A stretch of DNA of 64,000 nucleotides from Diadophis punctatus similis. Taxonomy: Eukaryota > Chordata > Lepidosauria > Squamata > Dipsadidae. The notes under the pieces are model-generated. The model searched no databases, had not been told where the DNA came from, and saw only the letters and a list, made by a program, of their open reading frames with translations. Positions 9,536 to 21,847 of the stretch are shown one piece after another (the first letter of the stretch is position 1; every line of letters begins with the position of its first letter). The stretch covers positions 72,952,240 to 73,016,239 of the forward strand of contig JALIGW010000001.1 of the NCBI GenBank assembly GCA_023053685.1, in the 5' to 3' direction. A program made the position numbers and the translations under genes.

Positions 9536-10480
9536 TTAAAGTGTCCTCACATGGTTGAATGAGATATGTCCTAAAGTGGGTTTTCATTTGGTGGCCATTT
9601 ATTTCCGAACCCAATTTTTCTCCATTCAATGTACTGTAAAATGAGTGGCAAGGTGGAAAATGTATTAGGATATATAGAGGCCCCTGTTTGTGTCTTAATC
9701 ATCCTGCTCATTTCTGAGCTGAAATGTGTAGCAGCATTGCTAACACAACTGTGTATTTGCACAGCTTTATGAACAAGACTGTTATGCATGATATGGAAAT
9801 CTAGCATTGTTATGACAAGCTAAAGGATGTAGTAGATTTGTACAAAATGGATTTTCATTCCGCTACTGCAGGTGAAATGCAAACTCATTCGAATATTCAA
9901 GAACAGGAGCAAAAGAGGTCATAAATAATGAGGGTTTGCCATTTATTTATTCTATGTCTCTAGCACGAAGCTAAAATGTGAGTTCACATTTATAGCTGTA
10001 TTCAGATGGTGGTCATAAACTCTGAATAGCACACCAGATCTGTTCCCCTAAAAGCTGTAAAATTACAAAGAAAAAATATTAACCATCATTTCCTTTTCCT
10101 TCAGTAGCTTGATTGTATAAAAGTAGAATTCCTATAGTATACAAAGCAAAAATAATCAAGCATGAAATGGCAAAAACGAGGCAAGTCAGGAAGATATATA
10201 AGTCTGAAAGTAAATCTACAAATTTGATATTTGAAAGTTCTAAATGGACTTTGTGGATACAGTACATTATTGTGTTCATGGTCCATGTAAAAGTCATAAT
10301 TCTTGCAAAAGGACATTCTTCTTGGCATAAAAGTGAGACCTACCCATTTTTGTTATACATCATTGAAATGATCTTTGGAACTATAAGAGCATGGATAGCA
10401 TGATAACCATTTCCGCAATTTTGTGTTATTCAAAAAGAATCAAGTCTTTTTCTAAACTGCAGGGCTAAATTACTATCTGC
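9536..10480. other. Unannotated stretch
   Basis: No gene or repeat family is recognised. Overlapping short frames at 10079-10403 lie on both strands and show no domain. Confidence 0.45.
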
Positions 10481-10483
10481 CAT

Positions 10484-10725
10484 AAGGACTAACTACCATA
10501 CTAACATGATTTGGAGGATACCACTACAGGTAAATACAAATCTACTTTTAGGACTAACTACCATACTAACATAGCAATAGCACTTAGACTTATATACCGC
10601 TTCATAGTGCTTTACAGCCCTCTCTAAGCGGTTTACAGAGTTCAGCATATTGCCCCCAACAATCTGGGTCCTCATAACATGATTTGGAGGATACCACTAC
10701 AGGCAAATACAAATCTACTTTTAGA
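10484..10725. repeat. Tandem duplication of about 68 bp split by a SINE fragment
   Basis: The segment GGACTAACTACCATACTAAC plus GATTTGGAGGATACCACTAC occurs as A-B-A-[SINE]-B. The inserted piece (about 10574-10674) is a minus-strand 3' fragment of a Sauria SINE, from GCAATAGCACTTAGAC to GGTCCTCAT, with AACAT on both sides. The copies of B differ at one base (AGGTAAATAC / AGGCAAATAC). Confidence 0.75.
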
Positions 10726-11305
10726 ATTTACCTAAACCAGATTATAGACAAAAATAAGGGATAGATTTCCATCCAATAAATTAGAATACCCTATTTCTTT
10801 CTTCCTTTAATGCAAAGGAAGTAATCTCCAAGACTGTGATCTCAGTTTTTTATTTACATGACTGAAAGTATTAAAATAGAATGAGAAATTGATAAACTGT
10901 TAACAGAGAAATATTTGCAAATTATCTTTTAAACCTGTCAGTCTAATATTTCCCTTCAGCAATGTTTTAAGTCAATCTCTTCAATTTATCTGCTTGCTCA
11001 TCCATGACACCAATAAGATTATATTATTTTTAATGTGTTAGGCCACTAGAAGGGGAAAAATATCCCTGGGTATTACTTAGTTTTCATTCCAAGGGTTTAT
11101 GGAAATTTACAACAGAAAATCATGCATACATTTCTATTGACTAGTATATGTATTTTATTCTATTGGAAGTATATATGCAGAATACTTATCAAGAAATAGA
11201 CAGAAAGAATATAATTTGCAATAGTAGAGAGCTCTGTATCCCCAATCCAAACTGGTAGAGCAAGCTACAACATATAAACAAGGAGCAAATCCCACACTCA
11301 CTCAC
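10726..11305. other. Unannotated AT-rich stretch
   Basis: No gene or repeat family is recognised. Confidence 0.45.
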
Positions 11306-11326
11306 ACTCATGATGTTACCTAGTTG

Positions 11327-11707
11327 CAGGGGTGGGTTCTAACTTACCTCGCTCCGGTTCGCTTCCTCCCACACTGTGTGGCCACGCCACATGCGCAGCA
11401 GCAAAAAATTAGAAAAAATTCCAAAAAAAAAAGCTGAAAACAAGATGGTGACGCATGCACAGAAACTTGGCTTCTGCGCATGCGCAGAAAAAAATTTTTG
11501 AAAAAAAAATCCCAATTTTTTTTTTAAAAAAATTTAAAAATATGGCAGCCTACACGTACCAGCACCGACCGATCCAGTTCCATGATTTATTTATTTATTT
11601 ATTTATTTGGTCGCTTTTATATGCCGCCCAACTCCCGCCCACACTCATCATGACATCACCAGCAGGTTGCTGGTGAACCGGTCCAAACCGGGAGGAACCC
11701 ACCTCTG
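11327..11707 (-). mobile_element. hAT-like MITE, family A, with internal (TTTA)n
   Basis: Perfect 8-bp duplication CCTAGTTG at 11319-11326 and 11708-11715. The ends are CAGGGGTGGGTTC and GAACCCACCTCTG. It contains the family A core AACTTGGCTTCTGCGCATGC. An insert at about 11585-11632 has TTTA repeats plus TATATGCCGCCC, the antisense end of an L2-like LINE tail, so a small LINE piece landed inside the MITE. Confidence 0.85.
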
Positions 11708-11779
11708 CCTAGTTGGGTAATGAAACATCTGCAAGCAAACAATCAAGTTCAGAGAGCACCAAGGACTCTATTGTTCAAG

Positions 11780-12599
11780 CCTGAACTTTAGATATTGCCT
11801 TTTATAGGATTCTGTTAAAATCCATATACTATTTGAATGTTCTAGATTTCAGTTCTGATCATTTGGCCATTGTGTTCTCATTTGTGTATAAAACCATTTT
11901 GCTTTGCTTTTTTGGTTTGTTGAGGGTTGTAGGTGTTTTTTTTTCTGGTAGTAATAGCTGGGAATGATTTATTAATATGAAATTTTATCTACCAAAAAAG
12001 AACATTGATTTTATTAGAAATTGATTTGAAGGCACTCTGGCTGTTGTTGCTGCTGTTGCTTTTACTCCTGTCACCTTTTAACACAGAGATTATGAGCAGC
12101 TGCATATTTTAGATTCGTGTCTTACAGATGACCGCCAAAATTTTACAAGCTCCACTTAGCTGGCTAAGCACTTTTGCCACATTCTTGTTTCCCCCCTTCT
12201 TTGTCATATCAAGTAGAATAAAACAAAATGAACTAGACATCTACACAGAGCTCATTTACCAGTGCTGAAAATAAGATAGTATGTAATATACAGAGCAGTT
12301 AACTCTATTGCAGTATTTTATGATAGCAAGTACAACAACGTGCTTGCAGCTAATCTGGGTGATTGAGAGAACAAGAATTGTAACAGAGAGGAAGAATCAG
12401 AAAATTGTCCTCACTTCATGCCAAAAACATACTATTCTGCAGCTTCTCTGGGAAAGAATCCACAACTTTTCACAATATCCCCTACTTCGCTTTACTTCAC
12501 TAGGGCGAGCTGCCTCCTCACCCCAAAGGCTATCTAAAGATAATCTTTGTATCTGGATGAACATATATGTGAAGCAATTATTTTTTTACCAATCTAATT
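11780..12599. other. Unannotated stretch
   Basis: No gene is recognised. The frame reaching across 12308-12730 runs through into the MITE and SINE and has no domain. Confidence 0.45.
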
Positions 12600-12619
12600 G
12601 CAGTCCAGTTGATCTAGTG

Positions 12620-12738
12620 CAGGGCTGTCAAACAGATGCGTCACGCACTGGCCACGCCCACACCTGGTTTAGCAAAGGGGGGAAAAGTCCCGATACATCA
12701 CTTGATGCCGCTGTGACGACGCGAGTTTGACAGCCCTG
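12620..12738. mobile_element. hAT-like MITE (119 bp) inside a SINE
   Basis: The ends are CAGGGCTGTCAAAC and GTTTGACAGCCCTG, a perfect inverted pair. The flanks ATCTAGTG and GTCTAGTG match at 7 of 8. The interior (GGCCACGCCCACACC, AGCAAAGGGGGG, GTCCCGATA) is shared with the element at 52673-52806. Confidence 0.88.
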
Positions 12739-12828
12739 GTCTAGTGGTTAAGGCATGAGGCTACAAATCCAGAAACTGTGAGTTATAATCCCTACTTTAG
12801 GCATGAAAGCCAGCTGGGTGACTTTGGG

Positions 12829-12943
<115 letters not shown>

Positions 12944-13071
12944 CCAACCCACATCATAGCATTGTTGTTGTGTTGTGTTGGAGAACAGGAGAACAAGTAT
13001 TAAGTATGCTCACCACCTTAAGTTATTTATAAAATAATAATAATAGAGATAGGGATGAATGATAGATACAT

Positions 13072-13072
13072 T

Positions 13073-13165
<93 letters not shown>
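13072..13165. repeat. (ATAG)n array, left part
   Basis: About 23 tetranucleotide copies following the SINE tail. The array resumes at 13908 beyond the transposon. Confidence 0.95.
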
Positions 13166-14016
<851 letters not shown>

Positions 14017-14019
14017 GGG

Positions 14020-14951
14020 AGGGAGGATTGATAGAGAGACAGACATTCCATGTAAGGGCTTTAAAATAAGAACAGTACTTATTACATGAGACTTCTTGCA
14101 GGCCTGACAATGTGCAAGCAAATTGCAGCTTGTACTCTTGGATCTGTATTCATTTCAAATAAGAACAGCGCCCTCTTTCTGAATACAGAAGTTATCGCAA
14201 GTAGGTTCTTTCAGAATGTATCAGCATGTAATAAGCTTAGGCAATAAGTTCAGTAATAAAGTGAGTTTTCAGGCATTCGTAGGACGGGATGGAAGTTCTA
14301 AAAAGCTGCGTCCCGAGAGGGAAAAACAGAGAAGGCCTGCTTCATTCCTTGAAGCCTTTCCCAAGCTTCTGGCTTTTAAACATAAGCCTTCCAGTAACTC
14401 AATGCTATAGAACACATAAAAAATGGATCAACCAGGATAAAAGGCAAAAGAGTATGTCTTTTTATGCCACAGGGAAGAAAAGATTATTTGTAAAGGGAAA
14501 AAAATGTGCAAGCCTGTTGTGTCTAACCCTGCACCACTATTTACAATTGTGTTTTTTAAAAGGCTATTTCAATAAAATAGTCTTGCCTTTCTGGTTCCTT
14601 TGGGTATCTATTGGAACACTTCATTGTCTATTCAAGTGTGCTCAATCCAGCTTTCAAAGCATGTGGGCATGTTTTTAAAGAGTGTCCACTAGGGATGTGC
14701 AAAATAACAATTTGTCTCGATAGATCCTTCCAAAATAGTGGGACCTTTGCCACCATAGCATACACGCCTTTCAACTGCATTTTTCCAATATTGTAATTTC
14801 TTTTTCATTCTTTTTTCATTTCACTCAAAGATCAATTGAACAATGCACCCCTCCTTTATACACACACATAATTTCTGGGACTGTTCCTGTCCTGTTTGTT
14901 GATTCCCTCCCCCCCCATTTAATAATTATCAACTTCTCATGAATACAATAG
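14020..14951. other. Unannotated stretch
   Basis: No gene or repeat family is recognised. The 129-codon frame at 14289-14678 has no domain and overlaps another frame of similar quality. Confidence 0.45.
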
Positions 14952-14955
14952 GTAA

Positions 14956-15504
14956 TGTAGGAAGTTAGCACCCACCCCTCTCCTGGGAAATGAGATATCC
15001 TAGGAGATATTAAAATGTAGGAAATATTCTGTGGAACATATCTGGAAACATGCTTTTAAACAAACAAAAGACTCCTCTTGGAAACCCCCACCCCTGCTAA
15101 GCTCACATATTCCTCTCACCTGGCTGAAAGTCTTTTGCATGACAAAATCACAATAGGATTTGCCCAAGGCCCTTTCATTCAGCCAAAGCTGGATTAGACA
15201 AAAGCCAAGAGCCACCCCAGCATGCCCCTGGGGGGTCTGAGAGCCAATGGGATACATTTCTATACAGGAAAAGGAAATCTAAGAGGTGGGACCCAACTTA
15301 CACTATAAAAACCAGGAACTCAATATATCTCCTCCTCTTTTTTCTCTTCACCACACCTGGAACCATGTAAGTTACCTTTTCTGTACAGGGGCTCCTGCCA
15401 TGTGCTCCTGTCCACCATTAAACCTTCCTTCCAAGCAACATTCATGAATCCAGTGTCTTTTTCCCCACTTGGAACTGAACCTAAAAGGATATTTCCTTAT
15501 AACA
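14956..15504 (+). mobile_element. 5' LTR (549 bp)
   Basis: Starts TGTAGG, ends ATAACA. TATAAAA lies at 15304-15310 and ATTAAA at 15417-15422, in U3-R-U5 order. A GTAAGT donor-like site lies at 15367-15372, downstream of the TATA box. It differs from the 3' LTR only at 15440 (A; C at 20749) in my reading. The 85-codon minus-strand frame repeated in both LTRs is not a gene. Confidence 0.92.
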
Positions 15505-15506
15505 AT

Positions 15507-15524
15507 TGGCGAGCCAGCTGGATT
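15507..15524 (+). promoter_or_regulatory. Primer binding site, tRNA-Arg-like
   Basis: TGGCGAGCCAGC begins two bases after the LTR. It matches the first 12 bases expected for complementarity to a tRNA-Arg 3' end, then diverges. The tRNA identity is from memory. Confidence 0.65.
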
Positions 15525-15616
15525 TCCAAGCTAGCCTCTTCAATGATCCAGGCCTAAATAAATTTATTAGGCCTTGGCCATTGGGAAGTAGGTTTTAAAG
15601 GGGTTTTGAGTTCAAA

Positions 15617-15910
15617 ATGCAAGGGCTGCTTGGAAAGAAGGTGAGTACCTACCTCTAAATTTTACTTTAAACCATAGAAAACTGGGAAATGTGTGTTTGC
15701 ATGTGTGTATGTGTGTGGGGGTAATTTTTGCTTTTTAATTTTACTTTATGGCATATGTAAATTCCAATTTCAATTGAATAGTGTGTTGTCTGGGTACAAA
15801 TCATTTTAGGGAAAAAATAATCATGCTTTTTGTTTAACCAAGTTAATGTATCTTCCTAAATCCTTTGATATTTCCTTCCCCCCCCCTTTCCACCCCTTCT
15901 CCCCCCCCAG
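15617..15910 (+). other. Leader mini-ORF with splice donor and acceptor signals
   Basis: ATG at 15617 opens eight codons (MQGLLGKK), ending exactly at AAG/GTGAGT, a strong donor at 15640/15641. A long C/T-rich tract at 15870-15908 ends in CCCAG at 15910, a strong acceptor, giving a possible 270-bp intron. After joining, the frame stops within a few codons, so no protein of size is predicted. The signals suggest a spliced, mostly non-coding transcript. Confidence 0.5.
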
Positions 15911-15949
15911 CCCTGTTTTGTCTGCTAGCCATTGCAGGATACTCATTTT

Positions 15950-16800
15950 ATGGTGGTTCTTTTCCACTTCTCCAAATCTGTTTTAATTTGTTGCACCAAT
16001 TTAGATAGGGCTCAGAATTTTGTTGGTTTTTTTTCTCTTTCTTTTTGAAGATGGGAACCACATTAGCTTTTTCCCAGTTTCTCAGGTGGTCCCCGTGTCC
16101 CAAGATTTTTTTTTTAAGATGTGCAGTGGTTCTGAGATTTCATTTACCAGCTCCTTTAGGACTCTGGGACCTGGTGTTCTCTTACTGTTTTTGCTTATTT
16201 TAACTTTAGTTTACAGTCTGTTTTATTTTTTCCTTTCCAGTTATATTTCTGGTTAGTTGGGTTGCATTTCTTTTTGCAAGAAGACATGCAAAGAATGAGT
16301 TAAGCAACTCATGGCTTTCTCTGTGTTGCCTTCTCTCCTTAGTGGTCCAACTGTTTCCTTGATTTTTTTTCTTGTTTTTTTATGTATTGGAAGAATCTTT
16401 TATATTATCTTTCACCTTTGTTGCAAGTTTTTGTTCAGTCAAGGCTTTGTTTCCTGATTTTTCTTTACAGATTCTTGCTATCTGCTGATACTCCCTTAGT
16501 TATGTGTCCCTCTTTCCATTTTTGTATCTGTCCTTCATTCATTCAATTTGTCAGTGAGGTCTTTGTGTAGCCATGCTGGTTTCTTGGATTTCTGGTTTTT
16601 TTTTTCTGATTGCTTTTGTGCAATTGGCTTTTATAATCAAGTTTTTTCAGAGTTTACCAAGCAGCTTCTTGAGTTGCTTCTTTCCTTTAGGACTTTCATC
16701 CAAGGAATCTTTCTCAAGTTTCTCTTGAGTTTATTAAGGTCAGCTTTATTTTAAAATCTAAGACTTTAGTGTGTTCAATTGTGTTCAATCGTTTTTGTTA
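15950..16800 (-). pseudogene. CR1-like LINE fragment inside the LTR element, antisense
   Basis: The minus strand encodes broken pieces of a CR1 reverse transcriptase. ANVVPIFKK is readable around 16050-16070, and PGPRVLKELVNEISEPL around 16115-16180. Upstream protein pieces lie at higher coordinates, in the correct order. Multiple frameshifts and stops make it non-functional. Its decay contrasts with the fresh LTRs, so it was captured in decayed form. Confidence 0.7.
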
Positions 16801-17169
16801 TGTTAATGATGCAGTTTCAAATCCTTCTACAACTTCTTTGTTTGTAAGTATTAAGTCAAGTATGGACTTAATTATCTCCTCTAGTTCTCTTCTCTACCTT
16901 TTGGACAACAAAATTGTCAGCCAGGTTGGTTATTAACATATTTTATTTCTCTCTTGGTGCAAAATTAGTTTTCAAAGTTTCCATGCCTTTAATTTCTGTG
17001 TCTGCCATAATATTTATATTTAGCACTTCCATTATCAAAATGAATAGCATCCTTTTCTTGTGCCTTTTTTATGTATTTAAAATCATTCTCATTTTGTTTT
17101 TAATCTGTCTCTTAGAAATAGCTTAAGAGAGCTGAATGTATAAATTCATTTAGGAACCTTTTAGTTTGC

Positions 17170-17620
17170 TGCCATTATTGAAGTATATATTTTATAGTCA
17201 GCATTCAGTGAAGAGATGGGCCTATAGTTTTATCTGCATTAAATCTGAATCTTATTTTGGAATCAAAGTAATATTTGCTCCCATTCAGGAATGTGGTACC
17301 TTTACATCAATCAATACCTCAGTATGTAAAATCTTTGTAAAATTCTGCCACTGGCCCACCTGGTCCTGGTGTTTGGTTGTTCTTTTGTCTCTTGATCTGC
17401 TTCTGATAATTCCATCATTGATATTCATTCATTTAATAGTTTTTGTCCTTTTCTGGTACTTTAGGCAATTCCATCTTTTTTTCAAATATTCTTTAATTTT
17501 ATTTTCTGAAACTTCTTGCTCATACAGCTTTTCATAATATTGAATTATTTTTGTTTATCCTTATTTGGTAGTATAGAGTTTCTTTCTCATCTACCAGCCT
17601 ATGTGTCAAAGTCTTCTCTT
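17170..17620 (-). pseudogene. L1-like LINE fragment inside the LTR element, antisense
   Basis: The minus strand around 17340-17400 reads TPGPGGPVAEFYKDF with a frameshift nearby. This matches the L1 ORF2 motif PGPDGFTAEFYK. Around 17200-17280 it resembles ILIPKSDLDL..RPIS of the same region. It is too broken to act. It lies in the same orientation as the CR1 fragment but belongs to a different LINE clade. Confidence 0.6.
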
Positions 17621-17696
17621 TCTCTGTTTTGATTTGTGTAAGTTCTGTTTAGCGTTTACAGAGCACAGGACCTTCTGTTAGGGAAGGAGGAAGAAT

Positions 17697-17730
17697 GTCT
17701 GTGTGTGTGTGTGTGTGTGTGTGTATGTGA
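17697..17730. repeat. (GT)n microsatellite
   Basis: About 14 GT copies with one interruption. Confidence 0.9.
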
Positions 17731-20245
17731 TTGAAGGGTGGGAAAGCAAATTTTGTTGTTGTTGTTGTCATTTTTATGTGCACATCCCAAAAGCAAACCC
17801 CAGAATTTTCAGTTCTAAATGTGAAGCCCGTGAGTATGGAGGTCCTAGTACTAGCTGTATAGGGGCGGCTAGTCCTCGCAGATCCCCTTTTTGGATCTGA
17901 TAAACCTAGAGAGATTCCCTACAGGAAGGGGGCCTTACTTCTACGAGGGAATCGGAAGTCCTTCCCAGAGTTTTTTTTCTCTGAAACTGTTGAGCGTGCC
18001 ACTAGCTAAGCCAAAGTGAACCTTACATTTAAAGGATCATGGGAAGCTCTAGTTCGAGGGTGGTGGAAACCCGTGTGTGGGCTTGGAACCTGGGATGCCA
18101 GGAATATATCTGTATGACAGGAATGTGCAAAAGTAAAAGCAGGAAACTTGTGTAGAAAATGGGCTTTGCTGAGGGATGACACAGAGAAACAAAACAAAAC
18201 AAAACAGCCAATTTGGCTAAATAAAGGTACTTAAGAAAACAGAAAAGGAAAAATGTTGAGGTGTTTGTTGTTTCTTCTCTCTCTCTTTTCTTCTCTCTCT
18301 CTTATATGTAACCACGTGGTTTGTTTGTTAAGATTTGTGCCTTCCTAATTTAACTGAGATTTATGGCAGGAAGGACTTGTGTGTGTGTCCTGTCATCCTC
18401 TTTGTCCATGTTTTTGTGTATGTGTACGTCTTTGTCTTGTCTTGTGCGCACTCGAGTAATTGCAACTGTAAAATATCTCTGTTTCCTAGAGATATGAATT
18501 TCAAATTGTTAGAAAATTAAAAGCACTGAAAAGAAAGGAAAATGTCTTTGCCCAGTTAGGACTGGCCAACCTGATCTGGGACAAGGAACAGAGTTCAATT
18601 TTCCTATTCCTCTTGGTGTTAGCCAAAATTTAAGGGACAATGTTTTAAGTTAATTTACAGGAAAATTTCATTTTTACATTTACTGTATGTACATGCAAAC
18701 AGTTTTAATATTGCTCTTCTGTGATGTTTAATGGATGCCAATTCTCTGCTAAGATGGAAATGTCTGTTCATTTTTTTCCCCTGGTGATGTCTCCATTTTG
18801 TTATAATTGATTTAACTGCGATACTGATGTGTTGATTGTTTTCCTCAAACCCTGCCTGCAAGCTATCTACCCCCCCCCCAAATCTCTAATCCTTTTACAA
18901 TGCCTCTCGTGGTAGAATTACCAGCAAAAGGGGGAAGGGACCCTGTTCTTATGTCTTTCAGCCCTGCACATATGATCCTGAAGCCTATGGAAGCAGAGCA
19001 AATGGGCTCAGACACTGCCTCCAGTAAAGACATTCCATCCATTTGAGCCAGAAGTGGGTTTGAATCTAGTCCTCTAGACATCACATCAACCAGAGTGGAG
19101 TAGATCTTTCCAAGCCTGACTGACCAGCCTTACCACCAAAACCTAAGGCCACCCAGCAGACATGAATGAAAGGACCCTGAGATGGACAAATAAAGACCAA
19201 ACATCTATTTTCAATCCTCAGAAGACAGCTGAAAAGACTAGGGGGGAGGGGGGAACTTCATTGTAAAGTTTTTCTTTCTTTCTTTGCTTCAGTCACAGAA
19301 ATTCATTGTAACGTTTCTCTTTCTTGTCTCATCTATATTGTAATCAGTTTAATGTACTCATGTAAGAATTGTATTGGGAGTGGTTACCACAGTGAGTTCT
19401 GTACACTTTAGATTTCTGTCTAGTGGGAGGTAAATTTGTAGCTGCATACACAAACACACAGAGACACGCCATTCAGAATTAGACTGAGGTTATCCCTTTT
19501 TCACCTACCCCCACCCAAAGCTGCTTTTAGCTTGCTGGTGTTTTTTTTGTTGTTGTTGTTTTGACTCCTGCTTTGTGGCATTAAAGCCCAGGCAGTCATA
19601 TCTCCCTGCTAATTCCATGGGGGAAGGGGACAGGTCCCCTCAGGCAATTTCCCCACTTGAAGAGCTAGCAGAAAGGATCTTCGAAAACCCAAGGCCTGAC
19701 TGCTGCCCAGTAAAGCAGGGTATTTTGCACTGGTGGTCTCAGGAGTAAGAGTCCCAGGGCTCATTCTAAAAAAAAAAAAAAAAAAAAAGGAAAAGCCTAG
19801 ATTGCACACTGGCTAATTTCAATTTGGACTCACAAATCCTAGATGCACTAAAGTAAGAGCTAGGGCAGATTCAAGAACCATCCCTTGGAAATGGGCAGCC
19901 TGTGATTTCAAGGTAAACCATGGCTGTGGGAATATTGTGGGGCCTGTGCTTGCTTGAAACCTGTCTGGGAGCTCATCGAAAGTGTTATCAAACCTCTGAA
20001 CATAATTGGCATGGAAAATTGGATACTGTAAATTTATTTCCAGAACTTTTGCCCTGGCCATTGACCATCATGATTGAAAGCTCTCCTTTTGGGAGCCACT
20101 GAAGGAATCCTTCTGCTGCCTCTTTCAACTGCCTCTTTCAATGTCTTCCCCTCTGCACCAGAGAAAATTGAAAGCACCCATAAAATCTCCCTGACCTGAT
20201 CAATTTGAAGTTTGTGTCAAAACATGTGTTGCACTCACATGTTTT
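17731..20245 (+). other. 3' interior of the LTR element, no recognised coding sequence
   Basis: Longest frames are about 80 codons and sit on either strand without retroviral motifs. It contains a CAAAA run near 18190, homopolymer runs (18870, 19770), and a GTT run near 19550. Nothing resembles env or integrase. Confidence 0.55.
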
Positions 20246-20264
20246 GAAAAAAAAAATGAGGGAT
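20246..20264 (+). promoter_or_regulatory. Polypurine tract
   Basis: GAAAAAAAAAATGAGGGA plus T immediately precedes the 3' LTR start, as expected for plus-strand priming. Confidence 0.7.
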
Positions 20265-20813
20265 TGTAGGAAGTTAGCACCCACCCCTCTCCTGGGAAAT
20301 GAGATATCCTAGGAGATATTAAAATGTAGGAAATATTCTGTGGAACATATCTGGAAACATGCTTTTAAACAAACAAAAGACTCCTCTTGGAAACCCCCAC
20401 CCCTGCTAAGCTCACATATTCCTCTCACCTGGCTGAAAGTCTTTTGCATGACAAAATCACAATAGGATTTGCCCAAGGCCCTTTCATTCAGCCAAAGCTG
20501 GATTAGACAAAAGCCAAGAGCCACCCCAGCATGCCCCTGGGGGGTCTGAGAGCCAATGGGATACATTTCTATACAGGAAAAGGAAATCTAAGAGGTGGGA
20601 CCCAACTTACACTATAAAAACCAGGAACTCAATATATCTCCTCCTCTTTTTTCTCTTCACCACACCTGGAACCATGTAAGTTACCTTTTCTGTACAGGGG
20701 CTCCTGCCATGTGCTCCTGTCCACCATTAAACCTTCCTTCCAAGCAACCTTCATGAATCCAGTGTCTTTTTCCCCACTTGGAACTGAACCTAAAAGGATA
20801 TTTCCTTATAACA
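20265..20813 (+). mobile_element. 3' LTR (549 bp)
   Basis: Same length and sequence as the 5' LTR except C at 20749. The TATA box lies at 20613-20619. It is followed directly by the second GTAA. Confidence 0.92.
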
Positions 20814-20817
20814 GTAA

Positions 20818-21229
20818 CTATCATCGTTTTACCTGTGTGGGCCAAATGGGAAAAATTAATATGTTTATTACATTGTCATACAAAGGGACAATTTGGTACC
20901 TTTAAGCAGGGCAGCAGATTTGAAAAATGTTTAATAAAGAAGCCAATTGAAAACACAGCTCTGCTGTGGTTACCTTTTATTATTGCATACTTATAGAGGA
21001 CTATTTTTGGCTAAAGAATTGTTTATTTTATAGTCACTTTCTCCAGACTGTAAAGAGGTGCAATGTGTGCCTAGCCATGTTTGTAGTTAACTCTATTCCA
21101 AATCAATTCTAGATTCTGAGAACTGATAGAAACATAGGGATCCTAGTACAGTGCTCACTAAATGCTTTTCTTTTCCATCTGGGAGTTTGCAAATAGGGAA
21201 TGACTCTTTGCAAGGATATGTTTGTGATC
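20818..21229. other. Unannotated stretch
   Basis: No gene or repeat family is recognised between the two LTR elements. Confidence 0.4.
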
Positions 21230-21847
21230 ATGAGAACTGTTTCAAGATCAGGTTTATTAAGTCCAGGGGAAAACAGAGAGAGAGTTCTTGATGCATAAAG
21301 TTCGATATTCTCTTTGTGAGGTTTTGGCCAGAGTTCAAAGTCCAAAACAAACAGGCAATTAATCCGTCCTTATCTCTTACTCACTAAAGTTGGCTGGAAT
21401 CCCGAAACCAAATATCAAAGGAGCCAATAGTCCAAAATACAAGACTCAGAGCAGGAACACCAATGCAGATAAATCTTGAGTGCAATAAATCACTGTTGTT
21501 GCTTCCAGCAACAACTACTGTGTGCACAAGCCTTACGTTGCCTGAGGGCGTGGCCAATTAACCCTCAGCTCTACATGCGAGGAGACCTCTGTCTGTAGAG
21601 CCATTCCTGCCTGCTAGCTGTCCTGCATGCCCTAGCATCCAGCAGAGGCTCCTTCTCTTCTGATGAATCACTCTGTACCAGCTGAGAAGGTGCAAATGGC
21701 CCTGGCTGGTTTTCCTCCTCTGGCACTGAGTCCTCCTCGCTATCAGATTCAGGTGCCAAGTGCACAGGATGATAGTGCCATGCCACAGTTGGCTCTTGGT
21801 CCTCTGGATCCATGGCCAGCTGTGCAGAATGCGGGCAAGCCACAACA
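21230..21847 (-). mobile_element. LTR-like block with acidic open frame, inserted in a LINE
   Basis: On the minus strand it starts TGTTGTGGCTTGCC at 21847, next to L3-like LINE sequence (CTACCTGACTC). AATAAA occurs near 21258 on that strand. An open frame at 21571-21951 includes an acidic stretch (ESDSEEDSVPEEE); its first residues come from the LINE, so the frame is not a normal gene. The left boundary is approximate and no target duplication was found. A solo LTR of a Ty3-like or retroviral element is my best reading. Confidence 0.45.

Larger units (their letters stand above)
14956..20813 (+). mobile_element. Non-autonomous LTR retroelement with nearly identical LTRs
   Basis: Two 549-bp LTRs (14956-15504, 20265-20813) bound a 4.76-kb interior. 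GTAA at 14952-14955 and 20814-20817 is the target duplication; 4 bp is usual for gammaretrovirus-like integrases. A primer site follows the 5' LTR and a purine tract precedes the 3' LTR. The interior has no gag, pol or env frame, only a short leader with splice-like signals, antisense LINE fragments, a GT run, and unrecognised sequence. Proteins must have been supplied in trans. One LTR difference in 549 bp implies a recent insertion. Confidence 0.88.

Noticed and set aside
15000..15257. Identical 85-codon frames in both LTRs (also 20309-20566)
   Set aside because: Identity reflects the LTR duplication, not protein selection; no domain and antisense to the element.
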